NCBI RefSeq assembly: GCF_014205255.1
Contig: NZ_JACHNE010000001.1
Span: 1,922,001 to 1,986,000 of the forward strand
Reading direction: 5' to 3'
Length of the DNA: 64,000 nt
Origin: Streptomyces caelestis
GTDB taxonomy: Bacteria; Actinomycetota; Actinomycetes; Streptomycetales; Streptomycetaceae
Shown here: positions 17,357 through 24,706 of the stretch, in pieces
Layout of the letters: each line of letters starts with the position of its first letter
How positions within the stretch are numbered: the first letter of the stretch is position 1
Position numbers and translations under genes: made by a program
Notes under the pieces: model-generated
Databases searched by the model: none
What the model was told of the DNA's origin: nothing
The model's input: only the letters and a program-made list of their open reading frames with translations

Positions 17357-17875
17357 TCACTCGGTCGGTGCCCAGTAGTCCAGCAGCGTGGCCACGCCCG
17401 GCTCCAGGCTCTTCCACGAGCCGGTGAAGGACAGGACGGCGAAGGCGGCGGCCGGGAAGCCGCGGCGGGTCATCCGGTCGCGGGCGTCGCCCTCGGCCGT
17501 GCCCGCCAGGATGTCGGCGAGGCCCTGGATGCCCGGGTTGTGGCCGATCATGAGGATGTTCTGCGCGTCGTCGGGGGTCTCGTTGAGCACAGCGATCAGT
17601 TCGCCCGGCGAGGCCTCGTAGAGCCGCTCCTCGTAGACGGTTTTCGGTCGCTGCGGGAACTCCTGGACAGCGAGCTTCCAGGTCTCCCGGGTCCGGACCG
17701 CGGTGGAGCACAGGGCCAGGTCGAAGGGGATGCCGGTGTCGGCCAGCCTGCGCCCGGCCTCCGCCGCTTCTTTTCGGCCCCGGTCGGCGAGCGGACGCTC
17801 ATGATCGCTCACCTGTGGCCAGTCGGCTTTCGCATGGCGGAAGAGGACAATCCTGCGGGGTTCTGCGACGCTCAT
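17357..17875 (-). CDS. SixA-like phosphohistidine phosphatase (histidine phosphatase superfamily)
   Basis: The protein has 172 residues of the phosphoglycerate-mutase-like fold: RHA motif R13-H14-A15 (phospho-accepting histidine), the RPLADRGRKEA segment, conserved Arg in STAVRTRET, Glu in EERLYEA, and GHNPG with the second histidine H112. The short length fits SixA, which removes phosphate from histidines of phosphotransfer domains; the target here is unknown. It is convergent with serB across the terminator. The ATG at 17875 starts directly before the first strand. Confidence 0.9.
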   Translation of the reverse strand: MSVAEPRRIVLFRHAKADWPQVSDHERPLADRGRKEAAEAGRRLADTGIPFDLALCSTAVRTRETWKLAVQEFPQRPKTVYEERLYEASPGELIAVLNETPDDAQNILMIGHNPGIQGLADILAGTAEGDARDRMTRRGFPAAAFAVLSFTGSWKSLEPGVATLLDYWAPTE

Positions 17876-17940
17876 AAGATCCAGCTTCGCACGAAACAGG
17901 CCATGGGGCGCAGGGAGTTGACCACGGGATTCGGCCGTGC

Positions 17941-18147
17941 TCAGCGAGTTGTCAGCTGCTGGACCCGTTCCAAGAGGTGGGTGATCACCGGGTCACCGGT
18001 GGCCGCCTGGGCGTCGGACGGGTTCAGGATCAGCACGAGCAGCGCGACGAAGGCGAGCGTGGGCAGGGCGAGGGCCCACCAGGGCAGCCGGCCGTCGGCG
18101 CCGACCCGGGTCGCCGGGTGGGGTCGGGTGTGCGTAGGAGCCGGCAT
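17941..18147 (-). CDS. Small single-pass membrane protein
   Basis: The protein has 68 residues. A Pro/Thr/His-rich cytoplasmic start (about 1-22) is followed by one membrane helix (WWALALPTLAFVALLVLIL) and a short tail ending QQLTTR. The ATG at 18147 sits behind GGAGGG, so it is a credible gene despite its size. I do not recognise the family. The neighbours on the same strand are the SixA-like gene downstream and the SGM_5486-type peptide gene upstream (about 190-base gap). Confidence 0.75.
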   Translation of the reverse strand: MPAPTHTRPHPATRVGADGRLPWWALALPTLAFVALLVLILNPSDAQAATGDPVITHLLERVQQLTTR

Positions 18148-18340
18148 GGGTGCCCTCCGCTCTTCGAATGGTCCGTGGCCCGCGTCTCGCGGTCACACGT
18201 CGAAGTTACGGAATCAGCGGCCGCCACCCCATCCGGTGATCCACCCACTTGACCCTGACCCTCGCCCCCTAGGGGACAGGGGGGTTAGCCCCACCATGGG
18301 CCGGGCGGGGGCCGGTCGTCATGGGCCGGGCTGGGGCCGG

Positions 18341-18457
18341 TCATGGCGAGGCGATGGTCGCGATGATGCCGATGATGATGAAGATCGCGAAGAAGGCGCC
18401 GAAGACGAGCAGCATCTTCTTCTGACCGTGCTGGGGATTCGGGTCGAGCACTGGCAT
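18341..18457 (-). CDS. SGM_5486-type small transporter-associated membrane peptide
   Basis: This is a 38-residue peptide beginning MPVLDPNPQHGQKK, followed by one hydrophobic helix (LLVFGAFFAIFIIIGIIATI) and ASP at the end. From memory this matches the family named SGM_5486 family transporter-associated protein, found beside MFS permeases in Streptomyces. Here it lies 68 bases downstream of the MFS gene on the same strand, which fits that association. It runs from the ATG at 18457 to the TGA at 18341. It probably binds or stabilises the transporter, but this is inference. Confidence 0.8.
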   Translation of the reverse strand: MPVLDPNPQHGQKKMLLVFGAFFAIFIIIGIIATIASP

Positions 18458-18525
18458 GGGGCAAGTCTCGCACCTGTCCCGGGCGCCTGACGCCCGGGGG
18501 TGACCCGAAGACCCCGAGGCGGGGC

Positions 18526-20055
18526 TCAGCGGGCCGCCTCGTCCTCCACCGTGCGGTCCCGGCCCGCCAGGAATCCGACCGCCATCTGCGGGATCATCAG
18601 GGCGCTCATCAGCGCGATCGGCAGTCCCCAGCCGCCGCTGTGCTGATAGAGGACACCCACCAGGAGCGGCCCCGGGATGGAGATCAGGTAGCCGGTGCTC
18701 TGCGCGAACGCCGAGAGCTGGGCCACGCCCGGGCCGGTCCTGGCCCGCATGCCGACCATGGTCAGGGCGAGCGGGAAGGCGCAGTTGGAGACGCCGAGCA
18801 GCAGGGCCCAGGCCAAGGCGCCGGCGGCCGGGGCGAGGTACAGCCCGGCGTAGCCGGCGAGGCCGCAGACGCCCAGGGCGAGCACGATCGGGCCCTGGTG
18901 CGGCAGCCGCGTGGCCAGGCGCGGTATGACGAAGGCCAGGGGCACGCCCATCACCATGGTGACCGCGAGCAGGAGCCCCGCGGTGCCCGCGGGCACACCG
19001 GCGTCCCGGAAGATCTGCGCCATCCAGCCCATGGTGATGTAGGCGGCGGTGGCCTGGAGCCCGAAAAAGACGGCCAGGGCCCAGGCGGTACGGCTCCGCG
19101 TGATCCGCAGCTGCGGGGCCTCCTCGGGGGCGGATCCGGTGGCAGCCGACCCCGGCGCCTCCCTGTCCCCCGCCGGCCGGTCGCCGTCGTCGGCCTCCGG
19201 GCCTACGGCCGCCTTCTCCAGCCCGGTCTCCGGGCCCCCGGCCGCCTTCTCCAGCCCGGCCTCCAGATCCATGGCCCGCTCCCCCACCGCGGGATGCGTG
19301 CCCCGGCTCTGCTCCCCCGGCCTAGGCGCCACCACACGGGCCCGCTCCCCCTGCCCAGCCGCGCCCCCGGCCCGTCCCCCCGGCCCGGACGCCCCTGCCC
19401 CCGTCGCGCGCCCCCGTACGAACGGCAGCCACGGCAGGACCGCCGCCCCGGCCAGGCCGGCCCACAGCGCCAGGCCCGAGTGCCAGCTGCCGCCCAGGGC
19501 GTCGGTCAGGGGCACCGTGACCTCGGCGGCGAGGGCCGTGCCCAGGGCGAGCGCCATGGAGTACAGGCCGGTCATGGAGCCGACGCGGTCGGGGAACCAG
19601 TGCTTGACGATGACCGGCATCAGGACGTTGCTGACCGCGATGCCCATGAGGGCGAGGGCGCTGCCGGCCAGGAAGCCGGCCGCGCCGCCGGTGTACGGCC
19701 GGATCGCCAGGCCGGTGGCGATGGCGGCCATGCCGGCGCACATCACGGCGCCGGATCCGAAGCGGCGGGCGAGCCGCGGGGCCATGACGCCGAAGACGGC
19801 GAAGCACAGCGGCGGCACGGAGGTGAGCAGCCCGGCCACGCTGCCGCTCATGCCGAGCCCGTCGCGGACCTCCTCCAAGAGGGCGCCGAGACTGGTGATG
19901 GCGGGTCGGAGGTTCAGCGCGGACAGCACGATGCCGAGGACGAGCAACCGCGTCGTCCACGCGCGCGTGGACGTACCGCCGGGTTCCCGGGGCTCGTGCG
20001 CGGCCGAGCTGCGTACGGTCGGGGGCGTCATCGTCCGGGTTTCCTCGCTAGCCAT
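18526..20055 (-). CDS. MFS transporter, CynX/NimT-like
   Basis: About 509 residues with 12 predicted membrane helices in two halves. The first half shows ALNLRPAITSLGALLEEV and SVPPLCFAVFGVMAPRLARRFG, typical of the cyanate/nitroimidazole-resistance (CynX/NimT) branch. A long polar loop (about 225-315) rich in Gly/Ala/Pro with repeated GLEKAA(G/V)GPE units separates the halves. Three in-frame ATGs compete (20067, 20064, 20055); the choice is uncertain and the transcript may be leaderless. It is divergent from a GntR gene across a perfect palindrome, suggesting regulated export or uptake. Confidence 0.9.
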   Translation of the reverse strand: MASEETRTMTPPTVRSSAAHEPREPGGTSTRAWTTRLLVLGIVLSALNLRPAITSLGALLEEVRDGLGMSGSVAGLLTSVPPLCFAVFGVMAPRLARRFGSGAVMCAGMAAIATGLAIRPYTGGAAGFLAGSALALMGIAVSNVLMPVIVKHWFPDRVGSMTGLYSMALALGTALAAEVTVPLTDALGGSWHSGLALWAGLAGAAVLPWLPFVRGRATGAGASGPGGRAGGAAGQGERARVVAPRPGEQSRGTHPAVGERAMDLEAGLEKAAGGPETGLEKAAVGPEADDGDRPAGDREAPGSAATGSAPEEAPQLRITRSRTAWALAVFFGLQATAAYITMGWMAQIFRDAGVPAGTAGLLLAVTMVMGVPLAFVIPRLATRLPHQGPIVLALGVCGLAGYAGLYLAPAAGALAWALLLGVSNCAFPLALTMVGMRARTGPGVAQLSAFAQSTGYLISIPGPLLVGVLYQHSGGWGLPIALMSALMIPQMAVGFLAGRDRTVEDEAAR

Positions 20056-20069
20056 GGCGCCCATCATAG

Positions 20070-20084
20070 AATCATGGGATGATT
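20070..20084. promoter_or_regulatory. Putative GntR operator palindrome
   Basis: AATCAT-GGG-ATGATT is a perfect inverted repeat with 6-base arms, sitting between the divergent MFS and GntR-family genes. It lies 3 to 15 bases from the MFS start candidates. GntR/FadR-family proteins bind such short inverted repeats, so this is a likely site for control of both genes. Confidence 0.6.
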
Positions 20085-20146
20085 GACAGTCCACTCCTTC
20101 TCCTCCCCGGCTGCCCTGGGGCACCCCGGTCGTGCGAAGGTGTGCC

Positions 20147-20839
20147 ATGCCCCTGAGCCACCCCCGACGTTCGGCGCTCTCCGAGCAGGTCATCGCGGCC
20201 CTGCGGGCCCAGATCACCTCCGGCGAGTGGCCGGTCGGCTCCCGCATCCCGACCGAACCCGAACTGGTCGAGCAGCTGGGTGTCGCCCGCAACACGGTCC
20301 GCGAGGCCGTCCGCGCGCTCGCGCACAACGGCCTGCTGGACATCCGCCAGGGCTCCGGCACGTATGTCGTGGCGACGAGTGAGCTGGCGGGGGTGATGCA
20401 GCGGCGGTTCGCCGGTGCCGACCCCCGGCACATCGCCGAGCTGCGTTCCACGCTGGAGTCGTCCGCCGCCAGGCTGGCCGCGGAGCGGCGCACGGAGAAG
20501 GACCTCAAGCAGCTGGACGCGCTGCTGCGGCGGCGTGAGCAGGCCTGGGAGTCGGGTGACGCGGAGGCGTTCGTGACGGCGGACGCGACCTTCCACCTGG
20601 CCGTGGTGGCCGCCTCACACAACGACGTGATGACCGCCATGTACGCGGACCTGGGCGAGGTGCTGCGGGACTGGCTGCGCGAGGACGTCGGCGAGGAGCT
20701 GACGCCGGAGACGTACATGGAGCACGCACGGCTGCTCGACGCGATCCGCGCGGGCGACGCGGCGCAGGCGGCGCAGGAGGCCGCCCGCTACCCGTTCCTG
20801 TGCCGCCTGGGCGGGCTCAGCTCGCCCGCCGGTGACTGA
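20147..20839 (+). CDS. GntR-family (FadR subfamily) transcriptional regulator
   Basis: The protein has 230 residues. An N-terminal winged helix (about 5-75) contains ITSGEWPVGSRIPTEPELVEQLGVARNTVREAV and the wing IRQGSGTYV. The FCD-type all-helical effector domain (about 95-225) has metal-ligand-like positions (ADATFHLAVV, AASHND, HARLLDAI). It probably represses the divergent MFS gene through the palindrome at 20070-20084. The ATG at 20147 is preceded by GAAGG; a GTG 15 bases upstream is possible. Its 3' end overlaps the convergent exported-protein gene by 23 bases. Confidence 0.9.
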   Translation: MPLSHPRRSALSEQVIAALRAQITSGEWPVGSRIPTEPELVEQLGVARNTVREAVRALAHNGLLDIRQGSGTYVVATSELAGVMQRRFAGADPRHIAELRSTLESSAARLAAERRTEKDLKQLDALLRRREQAWESGDAEAFVTADATFHLAVVAASHNDVMTAMYADLGEVLRDWLREDVGEELTPETYMEHARLLDAIRAGDAAQAAQEAARYPFLCRLGGLSSPAGD

Positions 20840-21170
20840 TCCACGCCTCGCCGACTTCCTTCCAGCAGCGTCCCGTCAGCCGCACGGTCTGCGCGGGCCC
20901 GGCCTCCACCGGGGAACTGTCGGTGTCGATGTCCCACCAGCGGGCGCACTCGACGTGCAGGCTCACCCGGTCGACCGCCGGGTAGGGGTTGTGGCAGTAC
21001 GCGGTCACGTGGGAGCCGGTGACGCGGATCCGGCACGCGGCGCCGAACGGCTCCGCCGACTCCTGCTCGGCTGCGGGCACGCGCGCGTGGGGCACCGCCT
21101 CGTACGCCAGGGTGATCAGGAGAGCGACAGCGGCCAGGGACAGTGAGGCCGTTCGGCGGGACAAGCGCAC
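20817..21170 (-). CDS. Small exported protein, unknown
   Basis: The protein has 117 residues. A signal peptide (RLSRRTASLSLAAVALLITLAYEA) precedes a small extracytoplasmic domain with four cysteines (CRIRV, AYCHNPYP, VECARWW, GRCWKEV) likely forming disulfides. The start is a GTG at 21170 behind an excellent GAGGAGG, which settles it against later starts. I do not recognise the family. The last 23 bases overlap the 3' end of the GntR gene in the opposite direction. Confidence 0.75.
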   Translation of the reverse strand: MRLSRRTASLSLAAVALLITLAYEAVPHARVPAAEQESAEPFGAACRIRVTGSHVTAYCHNPYPAVDRVSLHVECARWWDIDTDSSPVEAGPAQTVRLTGRCWKEVGEAWISHRRAS

Positions 21171-21329
21171 AAGGGGACCTCCTCGGCCGTGCTGGGGAGG
21201 GGATCGCGTGGTGAACGCGTACTCCAGAGTGCCCAGTTGTGGCCCGCCGCGCCCGGCCGGATGAGCCGAACGGGTGACGCCCCGCCCCCGCGTGGTGCGG
21301 GAGACGGGGCGTCGACGGCGATCGGGAGA

Positions 21330-22097
21330 TCAGGCTCCGATGGCGTGCAGACCGCCGTCCACGTGGATGATCTCGCCCGTGGTCTTCGGGAACCAGTCGC
21401 TCAGCAGCGCGACGACACCCTTGCCTGCCGGCTCGGGGTCCTTGAGGTCCCACTCCAGCGGGGCGCGGGTGTCCCAGACGGAGGCCAGCTCGCCGAAGCC
21501 CGGGATGGACTTGGCGGCCATGGAGCCGAGCGGGCCGGCCGAGATCAGGTTGCAGCGGATGTTCTGCTTGCCCAGGTCACGAGCCATGTAGCGGCTGGTG
21601 GCCTCCAGGGCGGCCTTGGCCGGGCCCATCCAGTCGTACTGCGGCCAGGCGAACTGCGCGTCGAAGGTCAGACCGACGACCGAGCCGCCGTTCTGCATCA
21701 GCGGCAGACAGGCCATGGTCAGCGACTTCAGGGAGTACGCCGAGACGTGCATGGCTGTGGCGACCGACTCGAACGGCGTGTTCAGGAAGTTGCCGCCGAG
21801 GGCGTCCTGCGGGGCGAAGCCGATGGAGTGCACGACACCGTCGAGGCCGCCGAGCTCCTCGCCGACGACGTCGGCCAGGCGCCCGAGGTGCTCGTCGTTG
21901 GTCACGTCGAGCTCGATGACCTTGACGGGCTTGGGGAGCTTCTTGGCGATGCGCTCGGTCAGCGTGGGCCGCGGGAACGCCGTGAGGATGACCTCGGCGC
22001 CCTGCTCCTGAGCCAGCTTGGCGGCGTGGAAGGCGATGGAGGCCTCCGTCAGCACACCGGTGATCAGGACGCGCTTGCCCTCGAGAATTCCGCTCAT
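21330..22097 (-). CDS. fabI: Enoyl-ACP reductase FabI/InhA-type
   Basis: The protein has 255 residues. The NADH-binding start is of the atypical FabI form (ITGVLTEASIAFHAA), the active-site pair is Y154 and K161 in the Y-x6-K arrangement, and the substrate-loop segment NLISAGPLGSMAAKSIPGF is present. It catalyses the final NADH-dependent reduction in each cycle of type II fatty-acid synthesis and belongs to the InhA/FabI group inhibited by triclosan-type compounds. It lies five bases downstream of fabG on the same strand, one operon supplying both reductive steps. Confidence 0.96.
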   Translation of the reverse strand: MSGILEGKRVLITGVLTEASIAFHAAKLAQEQGAEVILTAFPRPTLTERIAKKLPKPVKVIELDVTNDEHLGRLADVVGEELGGLDGVVHSIGFAPQDALGGNFLNTPFESVATAMHVSAYSLKSLTMACLPLMQNGGSVVGLTFDAQFAWPQYDWMGPAKAALEATSRYMARDLGKQNIRCNLISAGPLGSMAAKSIPGFGELASVWDTRAPLEWDLKDPEPAGKGVVALLSDWFPKTTGEIIHVDGGLHAIGA

Positions 22098-22102
22098 GGT
22101 GA

Positions 22103-22822
22103 TCAGTGACCCATTCCCAGTCCGCCGTCAACGGGAATGACGGCTCCAGTGATGTACGAGGCGTCGTCCGAGGCGAGGAACCGCACCGCCGCGGCGATCT
22201 CCTCCGGCTGCGCGTACCGGCCGAGCGGCACCTGCGACACGATGCCGGCGCGCTGCTCGTCGGTGAGCACCTTGGTCATGTCGGTGTCGACGAAGCCGGG
22301 CGCGACGACGTTGAAGGTGATGTTGCGCGAGCCCAGCTCCCGGGCGAGGGACCGCGCGAAGCCGACCAGGCCGGCCTTGGAGGCGGCGTAGTTCGCCTGC
22401 CCCGCGGAGCCGAGGAGCCCGACGACCGACGAGATGAGGACGACGCGGCCCTTCTTGGCGCGCAGCATGCCGCGGTTGGCGCGCTTGACGACGCGGAAGG
22501 TGCCGGTGAGGTTGGTGTCGACGACCGAGGTGAAGTCCTCCTCGGACATGCGCATCAGGAGCTGGTCCTTGGTGATGCCGGCGTTGGCGACGAGGACCTC
22601 GACGGGGCCGTGGGCCTCCTCGATCTCCTTGTAGGCCTGCTCCACCTGCTCGGCGTCGGTGATGTCGCACTTGACGGCCAGGCAGCCCAATTCCGTCAGG
22701 GCCGCCGGCGGCTCACCCGAGCGGTACGTGATGGCGACCTTGTCGCCGGCATCGGCGAAAGCGCGGGCGATGGCGAGGCCGATGCCCCGGTTGCCTCCGG
22801 TGACGAGAACCGAGCGGCTCAA
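22103..22822 (-). CDS. fabG: 3-oxoacyl-ACP reductase FabG
   Basis: The protein has 239 residues: TGGNRGIG cofactor motif (8-15), NAG motif, catalytic S132, Y145 and K149 (NYAASKAG), and the C-terminal GYITGAVIPVDGG-type end. It makes 3-hydroxyacyl-ACP from 3-oxoacyl-ACP with NADPH. The start is an unusual TTG at 22822: AAAGGG stands at proper spacing before it and the Rossmann strand begins four residues later, whereas upstream codons read as non-protein. It is the first gene of the fabG-fabI pair. Confidence 0.95.
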   Translation of the reverse strand: MSRSVLVTGGNRGIGLAIARAFADAGDKVAITYRSGEPPAALTELGCLAVKCDITDAEQVEQAYKEIEEAHGPVEVLVANAGITKDQLLMRMSEEDFTSVVDTNLTGTFRVVKRANRGMLRAKKGRVVLISSVVGLLGSAGQANYAASKAGLVGFARSLARELGSRNITFNVVAPGFVDTDMTKVLTDEQRAGIVSQVPLGRYAQPEEIAAAVRFLASDDASYITGAVIPVDGGLGMGH

Positions 22823-23096
22823 CGGATCACCCTTTCGATAGCGGTCTGAATACTCCGCCCGAGCGCCTGGACGACAGGCGGCGATGACAGGCGGCTTCCT
22901 CGAAAACCTATCGGTCCGGACACGCCCGCGGACAATCGAGCACCGACAGTGGCGTACGGGACTCACTGTCGGGTCCCTACAGAAAGCTACGCACCCGGGT
23001 CGGGAAACTCATGGCCCCCGCGCGGGATGAGACGACATGATCAGACCAGTCAACGACGTACGGCAACCACGGTCACCTCGACAGAAAGAGACGGCG

Positions 23097-24620
23097 GTGC
23101 CTCATACCATCGACGAGGCCTTCACGGCCCTCCCCCTACGCGCCCTCGCCGACGCGGCCCTCGCACGCGCGCGTGCGCTGGGCGCCGAGCACGCGGACTT
23201 CCGGTTCGAGCGGGTGCGAGGCGCCTCCTGGCGGTTCCGGGACGCCAAGCCCGCCGGGTCCTCGGACACCACCGACCTCGGGTACGCGGTGCGCGTCGTG
23301 CACGGGGGTACGTGGGGTTTCGCGTCCGGTGTCGACCTCAGCATGGACGCCGCCGCCAAGGTCGCCGGGCAGGCGGTGGCCATGGCCAAGCTGTCCGCGC
23401 AGGTGATCAAGGCGGCCGGGTCGGACGAGCGGGTGGAGCTGGCCGACGAGCCGGTGCACGCCGAGAAGTCGTGGGTCTCGTCGTACGAGATCGATCCGTT
23501 CACGGTGCCCGACGAGGAGAAGGCCGGGCTGATCGCGGAGTGGAGCGCGCGGCTGCTGGCGGCCGACGGGGTCGACCACGTGGACGCCTCGCTGCTCACC
23601 GTCCACGAGAACAAGTTCTACGCCGACACCGCCGGGACCATCACCACGCAGCAGCGGGTGCGGCTGCACCCGGTGTTCAACGCGGTGTCGGTGGACGAGT
23701 CGAGCGGCGAGTTCGACTCGATGCGCACCCTCGCGCCGCCCGTGGGACGCGGCTGGGAGTACCTGCGGGGCACCGGCTGGGACTGGGAGGGCGAGCTGGA
23801 GCAGATCCCCGAACTCCTCGCCGAGAAGATGCGCGCGCCGAGCGTCGAGGCGGGCCTGTACGACCTGGTCGTCGACCCGTCCAACCTGTGGCTGACCATC
23901 CACGAGTCCATCGGGCACGCCACCGAGCTGGACCGGGCGCTCGGCTACGAGGCGGCCTACGCCGGCACCTCGTTCGCCACGTTCGACCAGCTGAACAAGC
24001 TGCGCTACGGCTCGGAGCTGATGAACGTCACCGGCGACCGCACCGCCGAGCACGGCCTCGCCACCGTCGGGTACGACGACGAGGGCGTCGCGGCGCAGTC
24101 CTGGGACCTGGTGAAGGACGGCACGCTCGTCGGCTACCAGCTCGACCGGCGGATCGCGAAGCTGACCGGCTTCGAGCGGTCCAACGGATGCGCCTACGCC
24201 GACTCCCCCGGGCACGTGCCGGTGCAGCGCATGGCCAACGTGTCGTTGCGGCCGGACCCGGCCGGGATGTCCACCGAGGATCTGATCGGGGGCGTGGAGC
24301 GGGGCATCTACGTCGTAGGCGACCGGTCCTGGTCGATCGACATGCAGCGGTACAACTTCCAGTTCACGGGTCAGCGCTTCTACCGGATCGAGAACGGGCG
24401 GCTGGCCGGGCAGCTGCGGGACGTGGCCTACCAGGCGACGACGACCGACTTCTGGGGCTCGATGGCCGCCGTCGGCGGTCCGCAGACCTACGTCCTGGGC
24501 GGCGCCTTCAACTGCGGCAAGGCCCAGCCGGGCCAGGTCGCGGCCGTGTCGCACGGCTGCCCGTCGGCCCTCTTCAAGGGCGTCAACATCCTCAACACGA
24601 CCCAGGAGGCCGGTCGATGA
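23097..24620 (+). CDS. tldD: TldD-family metallopeptidase subunit
   Basis: The protein has 507 residues. It contains the TldD active-site motif HExxxH (H269-E270...H274 in TIHESIGHATELD), the conserved SNGCAYADSPG region with Cys, and the C-terminal PQTYVLGGAFNCGKAQPGQ. TldD pairs with TldE; together they degrade or mature peptides. The GTG at 23097 has GAAAGAG upstream. The TGA stop (24618-24620) overlaps an ATG, the usual coupling point for the partner gene, but here an inserted copy of the junction intervenes. It is divergent from fabG. Confidence 0.93.
   Translation: MPHTIDEAFTALPLRALADAALARARALGAEHADFRFERVRGASWRFRDAKPAGSSDTTDLGYAVRVVHGGTWGFASGVDLSMDAAAKVAGQAVAMAKLSAQVIKAAGSDERVELADEPVHAEKSWVSSYEIDPFTVPDEEKAGLIAEWSARLLAADGVDHVDASLLTVHENKFYADTAGTITTQQRVRLHPVFNAVSVDESSGEFDSMRTLAPPVGRGWEYLRGTGWDWEGELEQIPELLAEKMRAPSVEAGLYDLVVDPSNLWLTIHESIGHATELDRALGYEAAYAGTSFATFDQLNKLRYGSELMNVTGDRTAEHGLATVGYDDEGVAAQSWDLVKDGTLVGYQLDRRIAKLTGFERSNGCAYADSPGHVPVQRMANVSLRPDPAGMSTEDLIGGVERGIYVVGDRSWSIDMQRYNFQFTGQRFYRIENGRLAGQLRDVAYQATTTDFWGSMAAVGGPQTYVLGGAFNCGKAQPGQVAAVSHGCPSALFKGVNILNTTQEAGR
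24592..24620 (+). repeat. Direct repeat copy 1 at the tldD stop
   Basis: A 29-base segment covers the last codons of tldD (NTTQEAGR), an AGGAGG ribosome site and ATGA. The identical 29 bases recur at 24678-24706. Between the copies lie 57 unique bases with a hairpin-forming core CCGGGGGTTATCCCCCGG. Confidence 0.95.
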
Positions 24621-24706
24621 ACGTCAGCTGCGGGATCGGCTGGGGGTCCGGGGGTTATCCCCCGGGAAAGCACAGTTTCAACACGACCCAGGAGGCCGGT
24701 CGATGA
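24617..24706 (+). CDS. 29-codon frame created by junction duplication, possible coupling peptide
   Basis: This frame starts at the ATG that overlaps the tldD stop (ATGA, behind AGGAGG) and ends at a TGA that overlaps the tldE ATG. It encodes MNVSCGIGWGSGGYPPGKH and then repeats the tldD end, SFNTTQEAGR. It is probably not a selected protein, but both overlaps would let ribosomes pass from tldD to tldE despite the insertion. Translation is inferred only. Confidence 0.35.
   Translation: MNVSCGIGWGSGGYPPGKHSFNTTQEAGR
24678..24706 (+). repeat. Direct repeat copy 2 at the tldE start
   Basis: An exact copy of 24592-24620. It supplies the AGGAGG ribosome site and ATG of tldE. The sequence after ATGA differs (GCGCGC here, ACGTCA after copy 1), which shows which copy is the ancestral tldE start. 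Confidence 0.95.

Noticed and set aside
18285..18473. 62-residue leftward frame with His-rich translation
   Set aside because: It overlaps the SGM_5486-type peptide in another frame; the 38-residue peptide has the recognisable sequence and a hydrophobic helix.
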